The translations under genes were made by a program, and so were the position numbers. Shown here one piece after another: positions 35,981-44,176 of a stretch of DNA of 64,000 bases. The stretch spans positions 1 to 64,000 of the forward strand of contig CP054189.1 in the NCBI GenBank assembly GCA_015709495.1, written 5' to 3'. Each line of letters opens with the position of its first letter. Position 1 is the first letter of the stretch. The notes under the pieces are model-generated. The model ran no database searches and was not told the origin of the DNA. It saw nothing but the letters and a program-made list of their open reading frames with translations. This DNA is from Chthonomonadaceae bacterium (GTDB taxonomy: Bacteria > Armatimonadota > Fimbriimonadia > Fimbriimonadales > Fimbriimonadaceae).

Positions 35981-37150
35981 CTAGTTACCGGCCAGGGGAA
36001 GCGCGGTGAACCTCCGCTCGGGCTCCGGCGAGGAGGGGGCGGGCCCGCGCACGATCTGCCTATACAGCGAATCTCGCTCAATGGGCTCGCGACCCACTTC
36101 GCGGATCATTCGCTCCATTGCGCTGACCGTCAGGACCTGCTTCTTGTTGCCGATGTCGTCGTCCCGGTAGGTGATCTCGTATTCGTGGACCGTTCCGTCG
36201 GCGTCGTCTGCGCCATACCAGAGAGCCAATTGAGTGACGGGAACCGTGTTCATGATCCAAAAGCTCTTGATGTGCTCAAAGTTATCGAGCATCAGCCTCG
36301 AAATCGCGATCCACCTCAGATCGAGGTCCGCCGTCGGATGCGGGATGTACTCCAATTCCGTGCCTTCCGGATGGAACGAAAGCGGCGTCATGGTCAAGAA
36401 GTTCTGAGTCTCGTCTTGAAGCTCGCGAAGTTGGACGAGGTGCCCGACCCGCTCCTCGACCGTTTCGATGTGGCCGTAAAGCATGGTCGCGTACTGCTTG
36501 AGGCCCAGGTTCGCCGCAGCGCGGGCGACCGCCTTCCACTCTTCGCCGTTCAGCTTCCGACCGAATAGCTCCCTATGCACTCGGTCGCTGAGAATCTCGA
36601 TGCCTCCGCCCGGCAGAGAGTCGAGCCCCGCTTCGATGAGGTCCCTCAGCGCTTGCTCAATCGAGCACTTGCCCACGCGAGCGATTTCGGCGATCTCGAC
36701 GGCCGTAAACGCCTTGACGTGAACATTGGGAAGTACGCTCTTCACCGTTCGGACCAGGTCCATGTAGTAGGCATAGGGCAGCCGGGGGTTGACTCCGCCG
36801 ACCATGTGAACCTCGGTTACATCGACTTCGCGGTGCCAATCGAGCCTCCGCCGAACCTCTTCGAGCGACATTTCGTAGGGCTCGGGGCCGCCCTTCTTCG
36901 CATAGAACGAGCAAAACTTGCAGAACTTGTTGCAGATGTTCGTGTAGTTGATGTGCTGGTTCCGCACCCAATACGTCTTCGCCCCGTGCCTCCGCTCGCG
37001 CACGAGATTGGCGAGGAAGCCGATACCGGTCAAGTTGGGGGATCTCGCCAGAAGCAGTCCATCCTCAAGCGAGAGGCGTTGCCCGCTCTCCACCTTGCGA
37101 TAGAGGGGCATGAGTTCAGCGCCGACAACGGTTTCAGGTGCGATGGACAT
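35981..37150 (-). CDS. mqnE: Aminofutalosine synthase MqnE (radical SAM)
   Basis: 389 residues. The radical-SAM cluster cysteines are C73, C77 and C80 in NICNKFCKFC, preceded by NQHINYTN as in MqnE/MqnC. EVHMVGGVNPRLPY and GGGIEILSDRVH are typical of MqnE. It joins the carboxyvinyl-benzoate precursor and adenosine moiety in the futalosine pathway of menaquinone synthesis. Start ATG 37150 gives the usual N-terminus; a TTG at 37183 is possible. It lies 44 bp after the cyclase gene. No other mqn genes are in the window. Confidence 0.92.
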   Translation of the reverse strand: MSIAPETVVGAELMPLYRKVESGQRLSLEDGLLLARSPNLTGIGFLANLVRERRHGAKTYWVRNQHINYTNICNKFCKFCSFYAKKGGPEPYEMSLEEVRRRLDWHREVDVTEVHMVGGVNPRLPYAYYMDLVRTVKSVLPNVHVKAFTAVEIAEIARVGKCSIEQALRDLIEAGLDSLPGGGIEILSDRVHRELFGRKLNGEEWKAVARAAANLGLKQYATMLYGHIETVEERVGHLVQLRELQDETQNFLTMTPLSFHPEGTELEYIPHPTADLDLRWIAISRLMLDNFEHIKSFWIMNTVPVTQLALWYGADDADGTVHEYEITYRDDDIGNKKQVLTVSAMERMIREVGREPIERDSLYRQIVRGPAPSSPEPERRFTALPLAGN

Positions 37151-37194
37151 GCGCGGTGATTCCGGTATTCGAAGGGTACCCAAGATGCCCGGAA

Positions 37195-38496
37195 TCAGGT
37201 GGACGGGCCTAACTCGAAGGGCGGGGCTTTCGGGGGCGTGCTCAATGGGGGCCCCTCAGGTTCCGTTACCGCTTCCGGGACGATCCTTCGCTGCTGCCAG
37301 ACGTACATTCGGTAGCCCTCCGCCTCGACGACATGGTCCGAGACGGCGCGAGGCCCCCCAACCAACTGAGCGGCCGCGGCCTCCGAAACCGCGATTCCGC
37401 CCGGAGGGCTCAGCTTCTGCAAGTGCGACGCTACGTCGATCACGTGGGCGAAGTTGATCTTGGTCACGTCTTGCCCGTGCGGAGCGACGACTGCGCCGCT
37501 ATGAATCCCTGCGCGAAGTTGAATCGGCACGCCGATCTTGTTGCGGAGGGTGTTGAGTTCAACGAGTCCGGCCTGAATGAACCGAGCGGCTTGATAGGCG
37601 GCCTGTGGGTCGGAGAAAGCGCACGTAACCCCGTCGCCAGCCGTGGAGTGAACCCTGCCACCGAACTTGTGCGCCGCGTATTCGACGAACTTGTGATACT
37701 CGGTGAACGTAAACTCGACGCTCAGCGGGTCGGCGACTTCCTTCATCTTGGTCGAGCCGACGATGTCGAGGCTGAGGAACGTCAGGCTCTGCTCGCCTTC
37801 TCGGAGGCGCTCTTGCAGATCGACGAGCTGCCTCAAAAGCTCCTGCCGTTCTTGAACCGGGTCCTTGAGTCCGAGCCGCTCTCGGTTGGCGGCGACCACC
37901 TTCTGCAGCACCAAGCCCCCTAACGCCCCGCCTAAAACGAACGGTACCAGCCATACGGACTCGAAGGCGAGGTCGGCGTGGAGCGCCATCGAAAAGACGC
38001 TGCGGGAGATGAAGAACAGCAGCCCAAAGATCGCGCCTGAAAACGTAGCCACGCGTGCGGTTTGGCTGAGAGCGACGTTCCACAGGGCCGATCCCAACCC
38101 GATGAGCCCAAGGGTTCCGAAAACCGCGTACTGATCTCCGGTGACGGCCTGCAGAACGGTCATCAAAGCGCATGTCGAGCCCAGAAGACCGGACATCACG
38201 AACCTTCGGTCTTGGGGATCGAGCGCCAGCGAGATGCTCTTGAGCTTGTGCTTGAGGTCTTGCCTGCGGCCCTGCTGAACTCTGTTCGCGGTGACCCTCA
38301 CGTATTCAGGCGACACACAGCACGCGTCAGAAATCGCCATGATCGCCGCGTCGTCCAGCTCGCCCTGGTTGCGATCTTGGATTCGGTCGATCAGTTCGAG
38401 CATTTGACGAGTCGACTCACCATCGATCGCGGAAACCGCTTCGCTGGGTTCCTGCCCCGTGCCTGGGCTCAATTGGAGACCATCACCCTCGTTCAA
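37195..38496 (-). CDS. Membrane-anchored class III adenylate/guanylate cyclase
   Basis: 433 residues. Soluble N-terminal helical part, four or five membrane helices at about 100-205, a linker coiled coil (ERQELLRQLVDLQERLREGEQ), then the catalytic domain. LTFLSLDIVGSTKMKE carries the first metal Asp, HSTAGDGVTCAF the second, and HSGAVVAPHG is the later conserved strand. The substrate-selecting Lys/Asp pair cannot be read with certainty, so cAMP versus cGMP is open. Start is TTG 38496; TACAAT lies 18 nt upstream at 38515-38520. Confidence 0.87.
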   Translation of the reverse strand: MNEGDGLQLSPGTGQEPSEAVSAIDGESTRQMLELIDRIQDRNQGELDDAAIMAISDACCVSPEYVRVTANRVQQGRRQDLKHKLKSISLALDPQDRRFVMSGLLGSTCALMTVLQAVTGDQYAVFGTLGLIGLGSALWNVALSQTARVATFSGAIFGLLFFISRSVFSMALHADLAFESVWLVPFVLGGALGGLVLQKVVAANRERLGLKDPVQERQELLRQLVDLQERLREGEQSLTFLSLDIVGSTKMKEVADPLSVEFTFTEYHKFVEYAAHKFGGRVHSTAGDGVTCAFSDPQAAYQAARFIQAGLVELNTLRNKIGVPIQLRAGIHSGAVVAPHGQDVTKINFAHVIDVASHLQKLSPPGGIAVSEAAAAQLVGGPRAVSDHVVEAEGYRMYVWQQRRIVPEAVTEPEGPPLSTPPKAPPFELGPST

Positions 38497-38649
38497 TGTC
38501 TATGACCGCGCTAGATTGTACTACCTCGCTTAGTCGAACGCGGTTGAGACATCGATATTCCTTATGGGCCGTTGGGTCCAAACAGGGCCTCGACTCGCCC
38601 ACTTTCTGCTAACGTAAGCAAACGAATCGGAACACCGCGAGGGACGACC

Positions 38650-39924
38650 ATGAAGGCACGATCTCGATCCGGGAATGCAAGCGAAGGCGCAGAAGGCCCG
38701 CCGATCGGCGCGTTGGGGCACGGCCTCGAATCGCTTGCGCTGTTGCAGGTCGCGCTGGGCTTGTTCTTGGCGTTTCGCTATGCGCCGGCGCTCGACGGCG
38801 CAGCAAGGTCGGTCGCTGAACTGCGCTCTTCAGACTGGAGCCGGATTCTCCTAGGTTTCCACTATTGGGGCAGCGCCGTCCTCCTGGCAGGCAGCTTCTT
38901 CCTGCTCCTCGCCCTGGCCTTGGACGGGCGCTTCGACGCCGTCCGAAAGCGCATTTGGTACGGCGCTGCGCTGGTGCTTCTTACAACACTGGGCCTGCAA
39001 ATCACCGGAAACTTGCTCCCGATGGACGCTCACGACGTGCAGACGGCCGGCATCGAGGCGGACATCGCGGCCCGGATTCCTGGAATCGGCCCAACCCTCT
39101 CAGAGGGGATTCTGCAGGGTCCTTCGTTTGGTCAAAGCGCCCTTGATGCTTGGTACCTTGCCCACAAGTGGGTCCTGACGCCCCTGCTCGTCCTCGGCGC
39201 GTTCCTTTTGGGAGGAAGTCTCGAAAAACGCAAATGGACGCCCTACGCGGCATGGCTGCCCCTCGGCGCGGCGGTCCTCCTCGCGCTGCTGCTGCCTTCC
39301 CCCCACGGAGAGGCAGCGACGCCCCTCGATTACGGCCTTCGGACGGCGCAGCCCGCGTGGTACGTGATGCCTCTCCACGCAGCTCTTCGAGCCTTCGACA
39401 GCGTTTCCGCCGGCTGGGGGTGGCTCGGAGCGACCCTCATTCCCGGGCTCTTCGTGCTTTACCTTGCTGTCGCGCCATTGCTTGCGACTCGGTTCAAACG
39501 CATCGGGTCGAGGTTGATGATCCTCGCATGGGTCGCGATGCTCGGCGTACTCGTCGGGTTCTTTGGCTCGGAGCCCGCGCCGATCTACGGATTGCAGACG
39601 GTTCGATCAGAAAAGAGAGAGCCCAACACCGACCCAACGGAACCGATCAATAAGGACCTTGCGGCCCAAGGCAGAAAGCTCTTCAACTCCCTTGCGTGCA
39701 AGAACTGCCACGGCCCCGATGGGGAAGACCCCAAGGGCGCTCCCCGGCTAACCGGCGTTCACGAGCGATACCCAAACGCGGAGTGGTACATGCGGTTCAT
39801 TCGCGATTCGAAGTCGGTGCGCCCCGGAAGCACGATGCCCTCGTTCCCTGCCCTCGAAGAAGGCGAGCTGCGGCAGCTTGCAGAGTTCCTGCGCGACCCT
39901 CAGAAGGGTGGCGCTTCCCCGTAA
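38650..39924 (+). CDS. Cytochrome b / subunit IV / cytochrome c fusion with reduced haem-ligand set
   Basis: 424 residues. Residues 30-190 follow the cytochrome b N-terminal domain: LLQVALGLFLAFRYAP, GFHYWGSAVLL, LGLQITGNLLPMD and AHKWVLTPLLVLG. Residues 225-280 follow subunit IV (QPAWYVMPLHAALRAF). The end is a cytochrome c domain: CKNCH at 350-354 and distal Met396 in STMPSFP. Only H71 and H172 remain as b-haem ligands; the partners 14 residues further on are Leu. The Qo-site PEWY is PAWY. It likely moves electrons from quinol or another donor to c-type carriers, but not by a normal Q cycle. GAGGGA 6 nt before the ATG. No Rieske gene nearby. Confidence 0.8.
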   Translation: MKARSRSGNASEGAEGPPIGALGHGLESLALLQVALGLFLAFRYAPALDGAARSVAELRSSDWSRILLGFHYWGSAVLLAGSFFLLLALALDGRFDAVRKRIWYGAALVLLTTLGLQITGNLLPMDAHDVQTAGIEADIAARIPGIGPTLSEGILQGPSFGQSALDAWYLAHKWVLTPLLVLGAFLLGGSLEKRKWTPYAAWLPLGAAVLLALLLPSPHGEAATPLDYGLRTAQPAWYVMPLHAALRAFDSVSAGWGWLGATLIPGLFVLYLAVAPLLATRFKRIGSRLMILAWVAMLGVLVGFFGSEPAPIYGLQTVRSEKREPNTDPTEPINKDLAAQGRKLFNSLACKNCHGPDGEDPKGAPRLTGVHERYPNAEWYMRFIRDSKSVRPGSTMPSFPALEEGELRQLAEFLRDPQKGGASP

Positions 39925-39929
39925 GCCGC

Positions 39930-40643
39930 TCACTGGCAACCGTTCGGCGGAGGAGGCGGGGGCAGTGAGGTCGGCGGAACCTCAACGGTCGTCGCCAGCG
40001 GGACGGTTCCGTTTTCGACAAGCGCCGGCAAGGGAGCGCTGCAAGTCGTGATGAGGGTGCTGTACCTCTTCGCGTTGTACTCGTACGCCTTGTAGTAGCC
40101 CGTCGGGACGCTCGAGTTGCGGAGATGGAATCGCACCGCATTGAGGGGAACCGCCCGACTGAAGTTCCCGGTCGAGTTCGTGGTGGCTGAGGTAAGCAAC
40201 GTCCCTCCTCCATCGAAGAAATCGACGATCACCCCCGCAATTCCTGAACTGGACCCGTCGCGGACCACTCGCCCGGTGACCGTCGAAGTCCCCACTGCGA
40301 CCGTGACCGTGGCCTCGCGGAACTTCGTGGGGTCTTGAACGCTCGTGACCCTCACAGTCGCCGTCGTCGCAAACCCTGGGGCCGTATATTGTGCCGAGGT
40401 CGCCCCGGTTGGAACGATCGTGCCTTGCGTCGCTGACCATGTCACGCTAGGATCGGTCGCGCCGGTTACGGTCACCGAAAAGATAACCGTTCCGTTCAGG
40501 CCGACAGTGACCGTGGTCGGAGAGATGGTGACGGTGATTCCGCCTCCCCCGCCGCCGGGCGCCCCCCCACCGCCGCAACTCATCAGCGGCAATAAGGCGG
40601 CAAAAAGCAGGGCCCCGATCGACCAGCGAACGCAAGACTTCAC
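39930..40643 (-). CDS. Lipoprotein with Ig-like domain and carboxypeptidase-regulatory-like domain
   Basis: 237 residues. Signal peptide ending in lipobox LMSC, followed by a Gly-rich linker. Then a bacterial Ig-like domain (ITVTISPTTVTVGLNGTVIF, VTWSATQGTIV) and a second beta domain of the regulatory-CNA type (VTGRVVRDGSSSGIAGVIVDF, TNSTGNFSRAV). A poly-proline tail (PPPPPPNGCQ) ends it. Cell-surface protein of unknown role. GTG 40643 lies 2 bp after the cdd stop; the genes are in one operon. Confidence 0.8.
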   Translation of the reverse strand: MKSCVRWSIGALLFAALLPLMSCGGGGAPGGGGGGITVTISPTTVTVGLNGTVIFSVTVTGATDPSVTWSATQGTIVPTGATSAQYTAPGFATTATVRVTSVQDPTKFREATVTVAVGTSTVTGRVVRDGSSSGIAGVIVDFFDGGGTLLTSATTNSTGNFSRAVPLNAVRFHLRNSSVPTGYYKAYEYNAKRYSTLITTCSAPLPALVENGTVPLATTVEVPPTSLPPPPPPNGCQ

Positions 40644-40645
40644 AA

Positions 40646-41074
40646 TCAGTACGACTCTCCTACCGGGTCGTCGGTTCGTCCAACTGCTTGAGAACTGAAC
40701 CCGTCGGGGAAAAGGGCTTCCAGAGTGAACTCCGAGTACTGGCCGTCCTCCGAGCCGCACACGATGACCATATCAGGGCTTTCGGCAAACTCCGCCAGAA
40801 CCTGGCGACAGGCTCCGCATGGCGTCGCGCCGTCTTTCGTCGCCAGAACGACGGAACGGATCGACTGGCTTCCGCCTGCGACCATCTGAAAAATCGCATT
40901 CCTCTCGGCGCACATCGTCAGGCCGAAGCTAACGTTTTCAACGTTGCAGCCGGACCAGATCTTCCCATCGGAACTCAGCAGCGCGGCCCCCACGGGATAG
41001 TTGCTGTAGGGCACGTAGGCGTTGGACCGAACCTGCCAGGCCGTACGCCAAAGCTCTTCGAACTCCGAAGCCAT
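40646..41074 (-). CDS. cdd: Cytidine deaminase
   Basis: 142 residues. CNVENVSFGLTMCAERNAIF contains the zinc-binding Cys and catalytic Glu (CAERNA), and TPCGACRQVLAEF supplies the two other zinc cysteines (PCGACRQ). Normal length for the homotetrameric Cdd that turns (deoxy)cytidine into (deoxy)uridine in pyrimidine salvage. It follows mutS2 by 4 bp on the same strand. Confidence 0.95.
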   Translation of the reverse strand: MASEFEELWRTAWQVRSNAYVPYSNYPVGAALLSSDGKIWSGCNVENVSFGLTMCAERNAIFQMVAGGSQSIRSVVLATKDGATPCGACRQVLAEFAESPDMVIVCGSEDGQYSEFTLEALFPDGFSSQAVGRTDDPVGESY

Positions 41075-41078
41075 CTGC

Positions 41079-43412
41079 CTACTTTAGCACCACAACGGTG
41101 ACTCCTTGCCCGCCCTCGGTGTCCTCAGCAAAGCCGAACGAACGAACATGCTTGTGTTTGCGCAAGAGATCATGGGTCAACCGGCGGAGAATCCCCTCGC
41201 CCTTGCCATGGACCACACGAACCGTGTCGAACGACGCCAAGACCGCCTCGTCGAGGAACTTCTCCAACTCGCTCAGGGCGTCTTCGGCGCGTTTGGCCCG
41301 GAGGTGAATCTCCGGACGGAGGTTCATCGCGCGGTTGAGCCCAAGGCTCTTTCGGGGCTTGGCGGCCGGAGGAGCCGACTCGACCACCCGCACTTGGCCG
41401 ACCTTCACCTTGAGTCTGAGCGATCCCATCTGAACCTGAACCGTGTCTCCTTGAGGGTCCGAGAGGAGCGTGCCGACACCGGCGTACCCCTCGATTCTCA
41501 CCGGCGCTCCCTTTGCCAGCGGCGCTTTTGCGTCAGCAGGAGCCTCAGGAACTTCGAACTCCTCGGCGCGTTCGGCAGCGACTTCTTGGAGAGCCTTGAA
41601 CTCCTTTCGCGCGTGATCTACCGACGACGCGTCCCTCGGCGACTTCGCAAGCTCCTCGAAAATCCGCATGGCCTCCAAGCGAATGTCTCGCATGGCCGAT
41701 TCGAATTCCCGAGAGAGTTCCTCCCTCGCCTTTTTCTTGGCTTCGGCCGCCTCCGCAAGCTTCTTCTCCGCTTGCGTCTGAGCTTTTTGCAGCTCGCTCA
41801 ACCGCCGGTCGGCTTCGGATTGAGCGGTCCGCGCCCGCTTCTCGGCGACCTCCAGGCTCTCCATCATGAGCGCGAGGTCCTGGTGCTCCGGGCTGAGACC
41901 GTCCGTCGCTACCTCGATCACGTCCGGAGGAAGCCCATACCGCTCGGCGATCTTGAGCGCGTGGCTTGCTCCCGGCGAACCCATAATGAGATGGTACGTG
42001 GGCTTGAGGCTCTTGGCGTCGAACTCCATCGCGGCGTTTTCGAAACCTTCGGTGTTGTAGGCGAACGCCTTGAGTTCCCCAAAGTGCGTGCTGGCGACGA
42101 CGATCGCCTTCCCCGCTTTCAGGCGAAGCAAGACAGCCCGCGCGAGCGCAGCTCCTTCCGCCGGATCGGTCCCGGCTCCGAGTTCGTCTAGCAGCACGAG
42201 TGCGCCGGGCAACAGCCCCTTGATCGCGGCAGCTATGTTCTTGATGTGCCCGCTGAAGGTTGAGAGCGATTGCTGGATGCTCTGCTCGTCGCCGATGTCG
42301 CACCAAAACTGAGTGAAAGGCCCCAGACGAACGGCATCCGCAGGCGGAGGTATCCCGCATTGGGCCAGCAAGGCGCAAAGCCCGATCGTCTTAATCGCGA
42401 CGGTCTTTCCTCCGGTGTTGGGACCGGTGATGAGAAGTCCGTTCCGTTCAAACCCGACCTCGACGTCGAGGGGAACGACGATAGCAGGATCGAGAAGGGG
42501 ATGCCTGGCCCTCCGCAACGAGATTCCGTGCTGATCGCCGATGAGATCGGGCGCAGACCCAGCCCAAGAGTTCGAAAGCCGGACTTTGGCGAGGAGCAGG
42601 TCGAACCTCGCGGCGGATTCGATGCCTCCCAGGGTTTCGGGCGCAACGCTTCCCAAGGCTGCGGACAGTTGAGTCAGCACCCGTTGGACCTCTTCCTCGA
42701 TCTCGCCTTCGATCTGGCGGATGGCATTCGTAAGCTGGAGAACGTCTTCTGGCTCCACAAAGACCGTCTGCCCGCTCGCGCTCGAACCATGGACGATGCC
42801 GCGAATCTTGCCTTTGTGCTCCGCCTTCAGCGGGATCACATACCGGCCGTCGCGCTGGGTGTACAGCGGGTCGGAGAGCAGCGCGCGGGTCTTGCCTGAG
42901 ACATAGCTTTGTACTCGTTCGAGAACCTTGCCCTGGTGGGAGGCCAGCCGGCGTCTCAACCTTGCAAGCTCCGGGCTCGCCGAATCCCGCACTTCGCCCG
43001 AAGGCTCGAGGGATTGGAATACCTGCCGCTCGATCGCTTGGGCGGATGGGAACGCGAGCGCGAGTTGCGTCATGAGGGGCAGCAAAGATTCGCTCTTCTC
43101 GACGAACTCGCGGAAGGTCCGCATCGCCTGGAGCCCCTGAGCGATTTGGAAGATGTCCTTTCCGCCAAGGCACGCCCCTTTCGAGGCCAGCGTCACGAGT
43201 TCACCGAAGTCTTGGACCGCCGCCAAGCTCGGAGGGCCCCCCTGCTCAGAAAGTGTTCTCGACTCCAGCGTCTCGGCCCACAAGCCCTCCACCCCGTCCA
43301 GCGTCATCCTCGGACGCTGGGCGCAGGCCCGCTCGCGGCCCATTGGGGTCTCGCAATGGCCAGCCAAGAGTTCGAGAACTTCAGCGAATTCCAGCACTTC
43401 GAGGGCGTGCAT
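41079..43412 (-). CDS. mutS2: Endonuclease MutS2
   Basis: 777 residues. MutS core without the mismatch-binding domain I, ATPase domain with Walker A ITGPNTGGKTVAIKT and the Walker B region ALVLLDELGAGTDP, long coiled coil (about 520-640), KOW-like part and a C-terminal Smr domain with VRVVHGKGEGILRR. MutS2 suppresses recombination or rescues collided ribosomes. ATG 43412 (MHALEVLEFAEVL) is the family-typical start; CACAAT lies 7 nt upstream. The open frame further upstream is not needed. Confidence 0.94.
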   Translation of the reverse strand: MHALEVLEFAEVLELLAGHCETPMGRERACAQRPRMTLDGVEGLWAETLESRTLSEQGGPPSLAAVQDFGELVTLASKGACLGGKDIFQIAQGLQAMRTFREFVEKSESLLPLMTQLALAFPSAQAIERQVFQSLEPSGEVRDSASPELARLRRRLASHQGKVLERVQSYVSGKTRALLSDPLYTQRDGRYVIPLKAEHKGKIRGIVHGSSASGQTVFVEPEDVLQLTNAIRQIEGEIEEEVQRVLTQLSAALGSVAPETLGGIESAARFDLLLAKVRLSNSWAGSAPDLIGDQHGISLRRARHPLLDPAIVVPLDVEVGFERNGLLITGPNTGGKTVAIKTIGLCALLAQCGIPPPADAVRLGPFTQFWCDIGDEQSIQQSLSTFSGHIKNIAAAIKGLLPGALVLLDELGAGTDPAEGAALARAVLLRLKAGKAIVVASTHFGELKAFAYNTEGFENAAMEFDAKSLKPTYHLIMGSPGASHALKIAERYGLPPDVIEVATDGLSPEHQDLALMMESLEVAEKRARTAQSEADRRLSELQKAQTQAEKKLAEAAEAKKKAREELSREFESAMRDIRLEAMRIFEELAKSPRDASSVDHARKEFKALQEVAAERAEEFEVPEAPADAKAPLAKGAPVRIEGYAGVGTLLSDPQGDTVQVQMGSLRLKVKVGQVRVVESAPPAAKPRKSLGLNRAMNLRPEIHLRAKRAEDALSELEKFLDEAVLASFDTVRVVHGKGEGILRRLTHDLLRKHKHVRSFGFAEDTEGGQGVTVVVLK

Positions 43413-43419
43413 CGTCGAG

Positions 43420-43425
43420 ATTGTG
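43420..43425 (-). promoter_or_regulatory. Putative -10 element (CACAAT) of mutS2-cdd operon
   Basis: On the minus strand CACAAT ends 7 nt before ATG 43412. The first base differs from the TANNNT form. Confidence 0.35.
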
Positions 43426-43481
43426 CCTGATTTGCTCTCCCCCTCTGTCTGGCGTCTCGGCAAGGAGCGGTGCGTCCCCGG

Positions 43482-43487
43482 TATCCT
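43482..43487 (+). promoter_or_regulatory. Putative -10 element (TATCCT)
   Basis: TATCCT lies 17 nt before ATG 43505. The short leader would contain AAGGTG, 6 nt before the start. The same GGTATCCTCTC string occurs before rpsF. Confidence 0.4.
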
Positions 43488-43504
43488 CTCCCAAGGTGAA
43501 CCTA

Positions 43505-44176
43505 ATGTCCGCATTTCTCGCATTGAGCCTGCTTTCTGCGTGGGCAGGAACGTCCGCGCTCGACACGACGGTTACTTTGACCGCCACCGACGATGTTTGG
43601 GCGTACCCGCACGCGGGCGATCCCACGTCCGATCCGTTTCTGAGGGTGTGGGGTTCAGAAGGCGAGAGCGTAGGCCCGAGCGACCTTTTCGAAGGAGCTT
43701 GGTCCTACAGCTTCGTTCGGTTCGACCTGAGTTCTGTGCCGGCGAAAGGCTCTCTCAAGTCCGCTAAGTTAGTCCTCATGGTCGCCTACAACGACTCCCT
43801 CAGCGTTGAAGACGCCAAGAGGTTTCCCATTGAGGCTCGACTCGCCGGGAGCGACTTCCGAGAGAAAGGATGGGTCTTCGAAGACGTAGCGAAGGTCGCG
43901 CCGAAGAAGGGAAAGGAGTTCCTGTTGGGCTCTGACTATCCCGCGTCGTGGATCGAGGGCAAGCCGACCCGGGTTGAGATCGACCTCCTAAAGGGTGAGG
44001 GCGGATTCGAAAAGTCCCTTTGGCAGGCCGTTGCTTCTTCGAAATCGCTCGCCTTGGCGCTCACCTCGCCCATCAGTCCCGGAGACCTCGGAAGGTCCGC
44101 CGTGTACCGCATTCACTCTCGCAACGGAGACGCCGAGCTTGCGCCGAAGTTGGTCCTGACCGTTGCCCCAGGTTAG
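43505..44176 (+). CDS. Secreted DNRLRE-like beta-sandwich protein
   Basis: 223 residues with a signal peptide (MSAFLALSLLSAWAGTSAL). The layout matches DNRLRE/CBM-like domains: an opening VTLTATDDVWAY, then SYSFVRFDLSSVPAKGSLKSAKLVL (F.RFDLS.L......A.L.L) and an end with RIHSRNGDAELAPKLVLTV (Y.SRE......P.L.V). Such domains bind surfaces or carbohydrates. The whole protein is one domain. Its stop overlaps the convergent ATPase stop by four bases. Confidence 0.78.
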   Translation: MSAFLALSLLSAWAGTSALDTTVTLTATDDVWAYPHAGDPTSDPFLRVWGSEGESVGPSDLFEGAWSYSFVRFDLSSVPAKGSLKSAKLVLMVAYNDSLSVEDAKRFPIEARLAGSDFREKGWVFEDVAKVAPKKGKEFLLGSDYPASWIEGKPTRVEIDLLKGEGGFEKSLWQAVASSKSLALALTSPISPGDLGRSAVYRIHSRNGDAELAPKLVLTVAPG

